46,710 nucleotides of DNA from Billgrantia bachuensis (GTDB lineage Bacteria; Pseudomonadota; Gammaproteobacteria; Pseudomonadales; Halomonadaceae): positions 1 to 46,710 of the forward strand of contig NZ_JAAQTO010000016.1 of the NCBI RefSeq assembly GCF_011742165.1, read 5' to 3'. Below are positions 16,443-25,911 of the stretch, one piece after another. Position 1 is the stretch's first letter; each line of letters starts with the position of its first letter. Below the pieces are notes generated by a model. That model was given only the letters and a program-made list of their open reading frames with translations. It was not told where the DNA came from and made no database searches. The position numbers and the translations under genes were made by a program.

Positions 16443-18965
16443 ATGAAGTGGATCAAAACCCTGGTTTTCTCAGTCTTCTGGCTGCTGGTATCGCTGTCTG
16501 CCGCGGCCCTGCTCAGCGTGGCCGGCGCGGCACTCTATTTCTCGCCGGGCCTGCCCGACGTCCGCCAGCTACAGGATTTCGAGCTACACACGCCACTGCG
16601 CATCTTCACCCGCGACGGCAAGCTGATCGGCGAGTACGGTGAGGAACGGCGCATGGCAATCTCCTTCGACGAGATTCCCGAAGACTTCATCCAGGCCCTA
16701 CTGGCCGCCGAAGACGCCTCCTTCTTCGATCATCGCGGCGTCGATCCCAAGGGCCTGGCGCGTGCTGCCCTGGAGCTCGCCTCCAGCGGCGACATACAGT
16801 CGGGGGGGTCCACCATCACCATGCAGGTGGCACGCAACTACCTGCTGACGCTCGACCGAACCTTCACCCGCAAGATTCGTGAGATTCTCCTGGCGCTGCA
16901 GATGGAGAAGATCCTGTCCAAGGAGGAGATCCTCGAGCTCTACGTCAACAAGATCTTCCTCGGCCATCGCGCCTACGGTATCGCCGCCGCTGCCGAGATC
17001 TACTACAACAAGCCGCTCGACGAACTCACCCTGGCGCAGAAGGCCATGATCGCCGGCCTGCCCAAGGCGCCATCCTCGTTCAATCCGCTGGCCAACCCCG
17101 AGCGCTCGTTGATTCGCCGCAACTGGATTCTTTACCGCATGCGCGAGCTCGGTCACATCGACCAGGAGACCTACGAGAACGCCGTCCAGGAGCCGACCAC
17201 CGCCCGCCGCTACGTGGCCCAGGTCGAGGTCGATGCCGACTACGTGGCGGAAATGGCACGCCAATATGCCGTCGAGCGCTTCGGCGAGGATGCCTATACC
17301 GGCGGCTATCGCATCCACACCACCCTGGACAGCGACCTGCAGCCCTTCGCCCGGCAGGCCCTGGCTCGCGGCCTGATCGACTACGACACCCGTCACGGCT
17401 GGCGCGGACCGGAGGAGCGTGACATTCCCGCCAGTCTCGCCGAGGCGCAGGAGCGCACCGAGCGACGCGGGCTGGAGGAGGAACTCGACGAGTCACCCGA
17501 AATCATGGAGACCGCCCGACAGGCGGCGGAGCGCAGCCAGACGAGAGTCGAAGGCATCGACGGCGACGTCAGCAACTGGCTGCGCGTACTGGAGCGCACC
17601 CCGGGCTTCGGCCCGCTGCAGCCAGCCATCGTAGTGGAGAGCGAGGGCCGCGAGATGCGGGTGCTGAGCCGTAGCGGCGAGCTCGTCACTCTGGACTGGG
17701 AGGGCCTCTCCTGGGCGCGCGAGTACCGCAGCCCGCGGGCGCGTGGCGCGGAGCCCGGCTCTGCCGCGGAGATCGCCGACACCGGCGACCTGGTGCGGAT
17801 CCTGCAGCGCGACGACGGCAGCTGGCGACTCTCGCAGCGCCCCGACGCCGAGGGTTCGCTGGTCGTGATGAACCCCGCCGACGGCGCCATCCTCGCCCTG
17901 CAGGGTGGCTTCAGCTTCAACGCCAGCAAGTTCAACCGGGCGGTACAGGCGCAGCGGCAGTCGGGCTCCATTTTCAAGCCCTTCGTCTTCCTGGCGGCAC
18001 TGGACACCGGGCTGATGACCGCCTCCACCGTGGTCAACGACGCCCCGGTGGTTATGCACGACGGCAGCAGCCTGTGGCGTCCGGTGAATTCCAGCGGCGA
18101 CTTCCTCGGCCCGACCCGCCTGCGCGTGGCACTCGCACGCTCGCGCAACCTGGTCACGATTCGCGTCCTGCAGACCCTGGGGCTCGACAATACCATCGAG
18201 TACCTGGAAGGGTTCGGCTTCAGCCCTAGCCGGCTGCCGCATGGCCTGTCGCTGGCGCTGGGCAGCGCCAGCCTGACTCCGCTGGAAATGACCAATGCCT
18301 ATGCCGTGCTGGCCAACGGCGGCTTTCAGGTCTCCCCCTGGTTCATCGAGCGCGTCACCCGTGGCAGCGACGACCAGGTCATCAGCGAGGCTCGCCCGGC
18401 CATCGCTTGTCGCGACTGCCGCGAAGGCCAGACCGAGGTCGAGGTCGACGGCAAGCGCTACGACGTAGCTCCTCGCGTGGCCGACCCAACCGCGGTCTAC
18501 ATTCTGCGCGACATGCTGCGCGACGTGATCGAGAGCGGTACCGGACGCGCCGCGCTGTCGCTTGAGCGCAGCGACGTGGTGGGCAAGACCGGCACCACCA
18601 ACGATCAGCGCGACGGCTGGTTCGCCGGCTACAATGACGAGCTGGTGGCCACGGTGTGGGTCGGCAAGGATAACAACGAGTCGATCGCCGAATATGGCGG
18701 CAACGCCGCCCTGCCGATCTGGATCGACTTCATGCGCAATGCGCTCGAGGGCAGACCCGAGGCCATGCCGGAGCCGCCCGAGCAGCTGGTCACGGCGCGC
18801 GTCGACGAACAGACCGGACGCCGCCTGAGCGACGGACAGTCGGGCGGAATCTCCGAGATCTTTCACCCCGACCATCTGCCGGACATGGAGCCGCATCGCA
18901 TCGAGCAGGAGATAGAGCAGCGTAGCGGCTCGCAGGGCACGGGAAGCTACGAAGCGATCTTCTGA
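16443..18965 (+). CDS. mrcA: Penicillin-binding protein 1A (bifunctional glycosyltransferase/transpeptidase)
   Basis: Class A PBP that polymerises lipid II and cross-links peptidoglycan on the outer face of the inner membrane. The 840 residues start with a transmembrane anchor (about 7-33). The GT51 domain shows AAEDASFFDHRGVDPKGLARA (catalytic Glu near 90), GGSTITMQVARN and ELYVNKIFLGHRAYGI. A middle OB-like domain lies around 320-460. The transpeptidase domain has the nucleophile Ser509 in SIFK (509-512), the SRN triad in ALARSRNLVT, and the KTG motif at 715-717. This is the normal size of PBP1a. It stands divergent from pilM, as ponA does in Pseudomonas. Confidence 0.97.
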   Translation: MKWIKTLVFSVFWLLVSLSAAALLSVAGAALYFSPGLPDVRQLQDFELHTPLRIFTRDGKLIGEYGEERRMAISFDEIPEDFIQALLAAEDASFFDHRGVDPKGLARAALELASSGDIQSGGSTITMQVARNYLLTLDRTFTRKIREILLALQMEKILSKEEILELYVNKIFLGHRAYGIAAAAEIYYNKPLDELTLAQKAMIAGLPKAPSSFNPLANPERSLIRRNWILYRMRELGHIDQETYENAVQEPTTARRYVAQVEVDADYVAEMARQYAVERFGEDAYTGGYRIHTTLDSDLQPFARQALARGLIDYDTRHGWRGPEERDIPASLAEAQERTERRGLEEELDESPEIMETARQAAERSQTRVEGIDGDVSNWLRVLERTPGFGPLQPAIVVESEGREMRVLSRSGELVTLDWEGLSWAREYRSPRARGAEPGSAAEIADTGDLVRILQRDDGSWRLSQRPDAEGSLVVMNPADGAILALQGGFSFNASKFNRAVQAQRQSGSIFKPFVFLAALDTGLMTASTVVNDAPVVMHDGSSLWRPVNSSGDFLGPTRLRVALARSRNLVTIRVLQTLGLDNTIEYLEGFGFSPSRLPHGLSLALGSASLTPLEMTNAYAVLANGGFQVSPWFIERVTRGSDDQVISEARPAIACRDCREGQTEVEVDGKRYDVAPRVADPTAVYILRDMLRDVIESGTGRAALSLERSDVVGKTGTTNDQRDGWFAGYNDELVATVWVGKDNNESIAEYGGNAALPIWIDFMRNALEGRPEAMPEPPEQLVTARVDEQTGRRLSDGQSGGISEIFHPDHLPDMEPHRIEQEIEQRSGSQGTGSYEAIF

Positions 18966-18979
18966 TACGGATGTACCCC

Positions 18980-19003
18980 GGGAGCGGCAAGGACGCCGCT
19001 CCC
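18980..19003 (+). terminator. Hairpin after mrcA
   Basis: A 9-bp stem GGGAGCGGC (18980-18988) with GCCGCTCCC (18995-19003) and a 6-nt loop begins 14 nt after the mrcA stop. Only a weak T stretch follows (CCGTCTTG), so termination may be partial and allow read-through into the DUF481 gene. Confidence 0.5.
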
Positions 19004-19074
19004 CGTCTTGCCAACGCCATACAGCCGCTTCTCGAGGCGGCCCGCCATCGGGACAACAGGACAGGTTCGTTGCT

Positions 19075-19824
19075 ATGTCACGATTGATGCCATGGAGCGT
19101 CATTGGCCTGACGCTATTGCCGGGCACCGCCCTTGCCGCCAGCATCTTCTATGCCCCTCCGCAGCCCGAGGAAGACAGCCCCACCTTCAGCGGCGAAGCC
19201 GAGTTCGGGTACACCCAGCTCAGCGGCAACACCGACAGCCAAACCCTGATCGGCAAGAGCCGCCTGACCTGGCTGACCAGCCGTTACTGGACGCACACCT
19301 TGCGCGGCGAGGTGCGCAACGTTTCCCGCAACGAGGATACCAGCGCCGAGCAGTACCTGATTTCCGGCCGCGAGCGCTATGACTTCGACGGCCCTCACTA
19401 CCTCTTCGGCTTCGCCCGCTGGGAGAAGGATCGCTTCAGCGGCTACGACCAGCAGTTCACCACCATCGGCGGCTACGGTCGCCAACTGATCGACCGCGAT
19501 CCCCATCGGCTGTCGCTCGAGGCCGGCCCGGGATATCGCCATGATCGGATCGACGGTGACGAGAACAATAACCTGGGGGTCATCTACAGCGCACTCGACT
19601 ACCAGTGGACATTTTCCGAGTATTCCCATGTGCGCCAGGAAATGTCCGTGGAAGCGACCGACGCGAACACTACGTCGAGGTCGGTATCGTCACTTACCGC
19701 CCGCCTCAACTCGCGCCTGTCGCTGCGCCTCTCGCACGAGATCAAGCACGACTCCGACCCGCCGGAGACGGCGGACGCGCATACCGACCAGACCACCAAC
19801 GCGACTCTTCTCTATACCTGGTAA
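19075..19824 (+). CDS. DUF481 outer-membrane protein (YdiY-like)
   Basis: A 249-residue protein with a cleavable signal peptide (about 1-22, ending GTALAA) and a predicted beta-barrel of alternating short hydrophobic strands. The features GEAEFGYTQLSGNTDSQTL, KSRLTWLTSRYWTHTLRGE and a C-terminal aromatic residue (LLYTW) match the DUF481 family, described in part as salt-induced outer-membrane proteins. The C-terminal Trp fits the signal recognised by the BAM complex. The molecular role is unknown. It follows mrcA after 109 nt and ends before a strong hairpin shared with the convergent malic enzyme gene. Confidence 0.85.
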   Translation: MSRLMPWSVIGLTLLPGTALAASIFYAPPQPEEDSPTFSGEAEFGYTQLSGNTDSQTLIGKSRLTWLTSRYWTHTLRGEVRNVSRNEDTSAEQYLISGRERYDFDGPHYLFGFARWEKDRFSGYDQQFTTIGGYGRQLIDRDPHRLSLEAGPGYRHDRIDGDENNNLGVIYSALDYQWTFSEYSHVRQEMSVEATDANTTSRSVSSLTARLNSRLSLRLSHEIKHDSDPPETADAHTDQTTNATLLYTW

Positions 19825-19857
19825 CCCGCGACGATACGCACCGAAGCCATGAACGAC

Positions 19858-19881
19858 TGCGCCGGCCCGAAGGCCGGCGCA
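19858..19881. terminator. Bidirectional hairpin between DUF481 and malic enzyme genes
   Basis: A 10-bp perfect stem TGCGCCGGCC/GGCCGGCGCA with a CGAA loop stands between the convergent genes. Neither side has a long T-tract, but position and stability suggest a shared transcription end. Confidence 0.55.
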
Positions 19882-19911
19882 ATCGTTCGCGGCATTGCCG
19901 GGGCGAGTCGA

Positions 19912-21183
19912 TCAGCTACCGTAGACGTCGTCCACCGTCTTCAGCGGGTAGTGGGCGGGGTAGGGACGACGCGCCACGCCGGAGTCCACTGCCGCCTGGG
20001 CCACGGCCGCCGGGATCCGCTCCAGGAGGCGGACGTCGACCGGCGTGGGGATGATGTATTCGGGGCCGAACTCCATGTGATCGCGCTCGTAGGCATCGAG
20101 CACCACCTGAGGCACCGGCTCGCGGGCCAGATCCTTCAGCGCGTGCACGGCAGCGACTTTCATCTCTTCGTTGATGCGCGTGGCGCGCACGTCCAGCGCC
20201 CCGCGGAAGATGAAAGGGAAACCCAGCACGTTATTGACCTGGTTGGGATAGTCGGAACGACCGGTGGCCATGATCACGTCGGGCCGCGCCTCGCGCGCCA
20301 CGTCGGGCTGGATCTCGGGGTCGGGGTTGGTGCAGGCGAAGACGATGGGATTCGGCGCCATCTTGCGCATGTGCTCGGCGGTCATCAAATTGGGACCGGA
20401 CAACCCGATGAAGACGTCGGCACCATCGATGGCATCGTCCAGCGTGCGCTTGTCGGTATCCACCGCAAACACCGCCTTGTGAGGGTTGAGCCCCTCGCGG
20501 CCGGCATGAATCACGCCACGCCGGTCGAGCATTACCAGATTCTCCGCACGCGCACCGCAGGCCACCAGCAGCTTCATGCAGGCGATGGCCGCCGCGCCGG
20601 CGCCCAGGCAGACGATCCTGGCCTCTTCGAGCCGCTTGCCGGCGATCTCCAGGGCATTGAGCATGCCGGCCGCCGTGACAATGGCAGTGCCGTGCTGGTC
20701 GTCATGAAATACCGGGATATTGCACTGCTCGATGAGGGCCTGCTCGATCTCGAAGCACTCAGGCGCCTTGATGTCCTCGAGGTTGATACCTCCCCAGGTA
20801 TCGGCAATGCGCGCTACCGTGTCGACGAAGGCCTGCGGGCTCTCGGCATTGACCTCGACGTCCACCGAGTTGATGCCGGCAAAACACTTGAACAGCACAC
20901 CCTTGCCCTCCATGACCGGCTTGCTGGCCAGCGGTCCCAGGTTGCCCAGGCCGAGGATGGCACTGCCGTCGGAGATCACCGCCACCAGATTGCCCTTGCC
21001 GGTATAGCGATAGGCATTCTCGGGGTCACGAGCGATCTCGCGCACGGGCTCGGCGACACCAGGACTATAGGCAAGGGAGAGATCACGGGCGGTAGCGGTG
21101 GGCTTGGTCAGCTCCACGGAGAGCTTTCCGGGAATCGGCTTGGCGTGATAATCCAGCGCTGCCTGCTTCTTGGCGTCTGTCAT
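19912..21183 (-). CDS. maeB: Malic enzyme, single-domain (NAD(P)-dependent malate dehydrogenase, decarboxylating)
   Basis: Oxidatively decarboxylates malate to pyruvate in the cytoplasm, producing reduced nicotinamide cofactor. The 423 residues hold only the malic-enzyme domains, without the C-terminal phosphotransacetylase-like domain of the ~760-residue MaeB. Seen are [20 protein letters not shown], the catalytic Lys region in [17 protein letters not shown], metal ligands in [14 protein letters not shown] and [11 protein letters not shown], and the nucleotide fold [16 protein letters not shown]. The cofactor cannot be told from sequence. The frame is open from a GTG at 21219, but the best promoter would start transcription about there, so I use ATG 21183 ([13 protein letters not shown]). 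The corresponding Pseudomonas gene sits in the same place. Confidence 0.9.
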   Translation of the reverse strand: MTDAKKQAALDYHAKPIPGKLSVELTKPTATARDLSLAYSPGVAEPVREIARDPENAYRYTGKGNLVAVISDGSAILGLGNLGPLASKPVMEGKGVLFKCFAGINSVDVEVNAESPQAFVDTVARIADTWGGINLEDIKAPECFEIEQALIEQCNIPVFHDDQHGTAIVTAAGMLNALEIAGKRLEEARIVCLGAGAAAIACMKLLVACGARAENLVMLDRRGVIHAGREGLNPHKAVFAVDTDKRTLDDAIDGADVFIGLSGPNLMTAEHMRKMAPNPIVFACTNPDPEIQPDVAREARPDVIMATGRSDYPNQVNNVLGFPFIFRGALDVRATRINEEMKVAAVHALKDLAREPVPQVVLDAYERDHMEFGPEYIIPTPVDVRLLERIPAAVAQAAVDSGVARRPYPAHYPLKTVDDVYGS

Positions 21184-21223
21184 GCTGAGAATCCGGTGTC
21201 CATCTTTAGGAGGGGCCACCTAC

Positions 21224-21253
21224 AATATAGAAAAAGATTCCACAACTCAACAA
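21224..21253 (-). promoter_or_regulatory. Candidate sigma-70 promoter of the malic enzyme gene
   Basis: On the minus strand TTGTTG (21253-21248), an 18-nt T-rich spacer and TATATT (21229-21224) predict a transcript start near 21217. That leaves a leader of about 35 nt for the ATG at 21183 and almost none for the upstream GTG, which helps choose the start codon. Confidence 0.5.
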
Positions 21254-21392
21254 AACGCCCGTTCGTGCATTTTCAGTGTTAGTTCATGACCATTCGAAGC
21301 TATTTGCTGCAACTTATACTATTCATCGCAGCCATAACCATTTCCTTATCCTCGCTCTCACCCGCCGGGAGGAACGAATCAAGAGCAAAAGA

Positions 21393-21415
21393 AAACCCGC
21401 CGTGAAGGCGGGTTT
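21393..21415 (-). terminator. Intrinsic terminator of rpmE
   Basis: A 9-bp stem AAACCCGCC (21393-21401) with GGCGGGTTT (21407-21415), loop of 5 nt, lies 32 nt past the rpmE stop. On the minus strand it continues into TTTTCTTTTGC. A textbook intrinsic terminator. Confidence 0.9.
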
Positions 21416-21447
21416 CCGGGGCGATACCGTGTCGCTGCGAGGGCGAA

Positions 21448-21663
21448 TCAGCCACGCTTGACGGCGGCACCGAAGCGCTTGTTGAAGCGCTCGACGCGAC
21501 CACCTGTGGTCGCCTGCTTCTGCTTGCCGGTGTAGAAGGGGTGGCACTGGGAACAGACATCCAGTGACAGGTCATGGCCGGCGGTGGTGCCAACCTCGAA
21601 GGTCGCGCCGCAGGAGCAAGTCGCGGTGACCATCTTGTAATCCGGGTGAATACCTTGTTTCAT
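21448..21663 (-). CDS. rpmE: 50S ribosomal protein L31, zinc-binding form
   Basis: A 71-residue ribosomal protein of the large subunit. It begins [12 protein letters not shown] and keeps all four cysteines of the zinc-binding (C+) type: Cys16 and Cys18 in TCSCGATF, and Cys37 and Cys40 in [15 protein letters not shown]. This form depends on zinc, unlike the Zur-controlled paralogue ykgM/rpmE2 of other genomes. The open frame begins at 21675, but ATG 21663 has a GAGG ribosome site and gives the conserved start. It is divergent from priA and followed by a strong terminator, so it is probably a single-gene unit. Confidence 0.96.
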   Translation of the reverse strand: MKQGIHPDYKMVTATCSCGATFEVGTTAGHDLSLDVCSQCHPFYTGKQKQATTGGRVERFNKRFGAAVKRG

Positions 21664-21846
21664 CTTGAGCCTCATGGAGCGCTATGCCGCCACCTGATCC
21701 ATTGCCAGGCACCGCATACAGGGTTGTCTGTCGTCGCTATTCGTTCAACGTCAGGTCGTTCAACCAACCGGTAGCCGCCAGGCCTGATTCACGAGCCAGG
21801 TGCCACGACGGCCGGATATTCTAGCAGAGTCGACGCCGGAGGCAAA
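21664..21846. other. Divergent gap between rpmE and priA
   Basis: No gene seen. The stretch must hold promoters for both neighbours, but I could not assign hexamers with confidence. Two identical octamers TCGTTCAA lie at 21741-21748 and 21756-21763, 15 bp apart start to start. Confidence 0.5.
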
Positions 21847-24084
21847 TTGCCCGATTCCATCTCTTCGCCCCCGCCCCGTATATTGTGCGTGGCGATTCCC
21901 ACCCCGCTGCGACGCCTGTTCGACTACCTGCCGAGCCGCGACACCCCGCCCGGCGGCTGGCAGCCCGGCCTGCGAGTGCGGGTACCGTTCGGTCGCCGCC
22001 AAGTGGTCGGAGTGGTGATGGAGTGCCGCGATCACAGCGACCTGGCGCTGACCCAGTTAAAGCCGGTGGAGGCCTGGCTGGATGCCGTCCCCCTGCCCGA
22101 GGATTGGCTGTGGCTGTGCCGTTTCACTGCACGCTATTACCAGCATTCGCTCGGCGATACCCTGCACCAGGCCCTGCCCGTGCTGCTGCGCCAGGGCCGC
22201 CCACTGGCCGGGCGCATGCGCGAACACTGGCAAGCCCTGGCCCCCCCGGGCGATGACGACCCGCGCCTGCGGCGTGCGCCTCGCCAGGCCGAGCTGCTGG
22301 GCATGCTGCGTCAGCATGCCCATGGGCTACCCACCCAGGCGGTAGTGGCCCAGGGCTTTTCGCGAGAGCAACTGCTGACGCTGATGGAAAAGGGGTTCGT
22401 CGCCCGGCAGGAGATTCCCCTGAGCGCCGCCGAGCCTGCCACCGAGCAACTGCTCGCCGAGCCGGCCCTGCCGCTCAACCGCGAACAGGTCACGGCACTG
22501 GCGGCACTCCACGAGCGCCTCGACGGCTTTCATCCCTGCCTGCTGCACGGCGTGACCGGCAGCGGCAAGACCGAGGTCTACCTGCAACTGATCGAGGCGG
22601 TCGTCGCCCGCGGCCGCCAGGCCCTGCTGCTGGTGCCGGAAATAGGCCTGACGCCACAGACCCTGGCGCGTTTTCGCAAACGCTTCCGGGTGCCGGTGGT
22701 GGCGCTGCACTCGGGGCTCACCGACAACGAGCGTCTGGACGCCTGGGAAGCAGTAGCCAGCGGTCGTGCGCCGATCGTCATCGGTACCCGCTCGGCGATC
22801 TTCACACCGCTGGCGCGGCCCGGTGCGATCATCGTCGACGAGGAGCACGACGGCTCGTTCAAGCAGCAGGAGGGGCTGCGCTACCACGCCCGCGACCTGG
22901 CCGTGGCGCGAGCCAAGCATCACGCCATTCCGCTGCTGCTGGGCAGCGCCACGCCGTCGCTGGAAAGCCTCTACCACGCCGAGCGCGGCAACTATCGCCA
23001 CCTGCGCCTGACTCGGCGCGCCAGCCGGCATGCTCCGGCACGGCTGGAACTGATCGATCTGCGCGGCCGCCCACGCCAGGGCGGCCTGATCCCGCCGGCG
23101 ATCGAGGCGATTCGCGAAACGCTCGAAGCCGGCCACCAAGTCTTGGTGTTCATCAACCGCCGCGGCTTCGCTCCCACCCTGGCCTGCCACACCTGCGGCT
23201 GGATGGCCGACTGCGACCACTGCGATGCGCGCATGACCCTGCACCGCCAGCCGCCGATGCTGGCTTGCCACCATTGCGACAAGCATCGCCCGGTACCGGA
23301 CGCCTGCCCCGGCTGCGGCAGCGCGGACCTCCGCCCGCTGGGCAGCGGTACCGAACGCACCGAGGAGACTCTGGCGGCACTGTTCCCCAAGGTACCGGTT
23401 CACCGCATCGACCGCGACAGCACGCGCCGCCGCGACGCCTTCGAGCAGACGCTCGGCGAGGTCAGGCGCGGCGAGCCCTGCCTGCTGGTGGGCACCCAGA
23501 TGCTGGCCAAGGGGCACCACTTGCCCCATGTCACCCTGGTGGTGGTAGTCAATGCCGACGCCGGACTCTATGCCAGCGACTTTCGCGCCCTGGAGCACAG
23601 CGCCCAGCTGCTGATCCAGGTAGCCGGCCGCGCCGGCCGCGCCGCGCATCCCGGACGCGTGCTGGTCCAGACCCTGCACACCGACGACCCGCACCTGCGG
23701 CTGCTCGCCGAGCGCGGCTACGACGCGCTGGCCGAGCAACTGCTCGCCGAACGCCGTGCCGCCGCCTTGCCACCCTTCCGCTTCATGGCGCTGCTGCGCC
23801 TGGAGAGCCCCCGCGAGGAAGCCGCCATGACGCTTGGCCGCGAGGCGGCGGCCATGCTACGCCCGTGGACCAGCGAGCACGCTCCCGACGTGAGCTGCCT
23901 GGGCCCGGTGCCCGCGCCCATGGAGCGGCGCCAGAACCGCTATCATGTCCAGTTGATGCTGAGCGCCGGCCGGCGCAGCCAATTGCATGCAGCCTGCGCT
24001 CAACTGACCGCCTGGCTCGAGGCGTCGCCCGAGGCGCGCCGGGTGCGCTGGTCGCTGGACGTCGACCCGCAGACACTGAGCTGA
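21847..24084 (+). CDS. priA: Primosomal protein N' (replication restart helicase PriA)
   Basis: 3'-5' superfamily 2 helicase that recognises stalled or collapsed forks and reloads the replisome. The 745 residues show the N-terminal DNA-binding domain (ILCVAIPTPLRRLFDYLP, GLRVRVPFGRRQVVGVV), Walker A GVTGSGKTEVYL near 240, the DEEH box in IIVDEEHDGSFKQQEG, GSATPSLESLYH, and the two zinc sites formed by eight cysteines between CHTCGWMADCDHCDA and CHHCDK...CPGCGS. The C-terminal helicase motifs include VGTQMLAKGHHLP and QVAGRAGRA. The start is a TTG at 21847 with GGAGG 4 nt upstream; no in-frame ATG gives the conserved N-terminus. Confidence 0.96.
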   Translation: MPDSISSPPPRILCVAIPTPLRRLFDYLPSRDTPPGGWQPGLRVRVPFGRRQVVGVVMECRDHSDLALTQLKPVEAWLDAVPLPEDWLWLCRFTARYYQHSLGDTLHQALPVLLRQGRPLAGRMREHWQALAPPGDDDPRLRRAPRQAELLGMLRQHAHGLPTQAVVAQGFSREQLLTLMEKGFVARQEIPLSAAEPATEQLLAEPALPLNREQVTALAALHERLDGFHPCLLHGVTGSGKTEVYLQLIEAVVARGRQALLLVPEIGLTPQTLARFRKRFRVPVVALHSGLTDNERLDAWEAVASGRAPIVIGTRSAIFTPLARPGAIIVDEEHDGSFKQQEGLRYHARDLAVARAKHHAIPLLLGSATPSLESLYHAERGNYRHLRLTRRASRHAPARLELIDLRGRPRQGGLIPPAIEAIRETLEAGHQVLVFINRRGFAPTLACHTCGWMADCDHCDARMTLHRQPPMLACHHCDKHRPVPDACPGCGSADLRPLGSGTERTEETLAALFPKVPVHRIDRDSTRRRDAFEQTLGEVRRGEPCLLVGTQMLAKGHHLPHVTLVVVVNADAGLYASDFRALEHSAQLLIQVAGRAGRAAHPGRVLVQTLHTDDPHLRLLAERGYDALAEQLLAERRAAALPPFRFMALLRLESPREEAAMTLGREAAAMLRPWTSEHAPDVSCLGPVPAPMERRQNRYHVQLMLSAGRRSQLHAACAQLTAWLEASPEARRVRWSLDVDPQTLS

Positions 24085-24092
24085 ACGCGGCC

Positions 24093-24121
24093 TTTAAAGC
24101 GGCGGCACAATTGCCGATAAT
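24093..24121 (+). promoter_or_regulatory. Candidate sigma-70 promoter of argS
   Basis: TTTAAA (24093-24098), a 17-nt spacer and GATAAT (24116-24121) lie just after the priA stop and about 100 nt before argS. Each hexamer matches well enough (4/6 and 5/6) for a plausible promoter of argS and the SPOR gene. Confidence 0.5.
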
Positions 24122-24222
24122 GGCCGACCAGCCCAATTCTCGTGGCCGCGCCTTTTCGTTCGCGAGTGCCTCAGGCTTCGTCATCACCTCGTGCGCCCGC
24201 CGCTACAGGACATAACCGCTTC

Positions 24223-25908
24223 ATGAAAGAGACGATCATCACCCTGCTCGAGAATGCCCTCGATACGCTCAAGCAGCAGGGCACGCTGCCCGCCGACACC
24301 GCGCCCACCATCAAGGTCGACCCGACCAAGGACAAGGCCCATGGCGATTACGCCACCAACCTGGCGCTGATGCTGGCCAAGCCGGCCGGCAAGAAGCCGC
24401 GCGAGCTGGCCGAAGCGCTGGTGGCCGCCCTGCCTGAGAGCGATGCGGTGGTCAAGGTCGAGATCGCCGGGCCCGGCTTCGTCAACTTCTTCGCCGCCGC
24501 CGATGCCGCCGCACAGGTCGTGCGCCAGGTACTCGATGCCGGCGACGCCTTCGGTCGCAGCCTGATCGGGCGCGGCCGGAAGGTCCAGGTGGAATTCGTC
24601 TCCGCCAACCCCACCGGGCCGCTGCACGTGGGTCACGGTCGCGGCGCGGCCATCGGCGACTGTATCTCGCGGCTGCTCGAAGCGACCGGTCATGACGTGA
24701 CCCGCGAGTTCTACTACAACGACGCCGGCGCCCAGATCGTCAACCTGGCGCTGTCCGTCCAGGCCCGCGCCAAGGGCCTCACCCCCGACGACGAGGCCTG
24801 GCCCGCCGATGGCTACCGCGGCGACTACATCACCGAAGTGGCCAACGACTATCTGGCCGGCGAGACGGTGCACGCCGACGATCGCCACGTTACCGCCAAG
24901 ACCGATCCCGATGACCTCGATGCCATCCGCGACTTTGCCGTGGCCTGGCTGCGCCGCGAGCAGGATCTCGACCTCAAGGCCTTCGGCGTTTCCTTCGACG
25001 TCTATTTCCTGGAATCCTCACTCTACCGCGAGGGCAAGGTCGAGGAGACGGTCGAGCGGCTGATCGAGCAGGGCCACACCTACGAGCAGGACGGCGCCCT
25101 GTGGCTGCGCACCACCGATTTCGGCGACGACAAGGACCGGGTGATGCGCAAGTCCGACGGCAGCTACACCTATTTCCTGCCCGACGTCGCCTATCACTTG
25201 AACAAGTGGCAGCGTGGCTTCGAAACAGTGATCAACGAGCAGGGCGCCGACCACCACTCCACGGTCACGCGGGTACGTGCCGGCCTGCAGGCGCTGGAGG
25301 TCGGTATTCCCCAGGGCTGGCCCGATTACGTGCTGCACCAGATGGTGATGGTGACGCGCTCGGGCGTCGAGGTGAAGCTCTCCAAGCGCGCCGGCAGCTA
25401 CGTCACCGTGCGCGACCTGATCGACGAGGTTGGTCGCGACGCCACGCGCTTCTTCCTCGCCGCGCGCCGCGCCGACTCGCAGCTCACCTTCGACATAGAC
25501 CTGGCCCGCTCGCAGTCCAACGACAACCCGGTCTACTACATACAATACGCTCACGCCCGGGTGTGCAGCATGCTGCGCAAGGCGAAGGCCCAGGAACTCG
25601 GCTTCGACCACGACTTGGCGATGGTCAGCCTGGCGAAGCTCGAGGAGGACCAGGAGAAGGCGGTAATGAATCGCCTGGCGCGCTTCCCCGAGGTGGTCGC
25701 ACATGCCGCTGACTGCCGCGAGCCACAGCAGGTGGCCCAGTATCTGCTGGATCTCGCCGCGGAGTTCCACTCTTGCTACAACGCGGTGAAAGTCATGGTC
25801 GACGACGACGAGCTGCGCAATGCCCGTCTGGCCCTGGGCCTGGCCACACGCCAAGTGGTACGCAACGGCCTCGACCTGCTGGGCGTCAGCGCCCCGGAGG
25901 AGATGTAA
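24223..25908 (+). CDS. argS: Arginyl-tRNA synthetase
   Basis: Charges tRNA-Arg with arginine (class Ia synthetase, cytoplasm). The 561-residue protein has the N-terminal Add1 domain that contacts the tRNA D-loop (about 1-110), the HIGH signature as HVGH at 135-138 in [14 protein letters not shown], the KMSKS-like stretch [12 protein letters not shown], and the C-terminal DALR anticodon-binding domain ([18 protein letters not shown] onward). The open frame extends upstream to 24142, but ATG 24223 gives the expected [13 protein letters not shown] start. The ribosome site is weak (AGGA 12 nt upstream). The SPOR-protein gene follows after 3 nt. Confidence 0.97.
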   Translation: MKETIITLLENALDTLKQQGTLPADTAPTIKVDPTKDKAHGDYATNLALMLAKPAGKKPRELAEALVAALPESDAVVKVEIAGPGFVNFFAAADAAAQVVRQVLDAGDAFGRSLIGRGRKVQVEFVSANPTGPLHVGHGRGAAIGDCISRLLEATGHDVTREFYYNDAGAQIVNLALSVQARAKGLTPDDEAWPADGYRGDYITEVANDYLAGETVHADDRHVTAKTDPDDLDAIRDFAVAWLRREQDLDLKAFGVSFDVYFLESSLYREGKVEETVERLIEQGHTYEQDGALWLRTTDFGDDKDRVMRKSDGSYTYFLPDVAYHLNKWQRGFETVINEQGADHHSTVTRVRAGLQALEVGIPQGWPDYVLHQMVMVTRSGVEVKLSKRAGSYVTVRDLIDEVGRDATRFFLAARRADSQLTFDIDLARSQSNDNPVYYIQYAHARVCSMLRKAKAQELGFDHDLAMVSLAKLEEDQEKAVMNRLARFPEVVAHAADCREPQQVAQYLLDLAAEFHSCYNAVKVMVDDDELRNARLALGLATRQVVRNGLDLLGVSAPEEM

Positions 25909-25911
25909 GCC

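Noticed and set aside
21183..21219. GTG at 21219 as the malic enzyme start (adds [12 protein letters not shown])
   Set aside because: The best promoter would begin transcription at about that codon, and the extra residues do not match the family's usual start.
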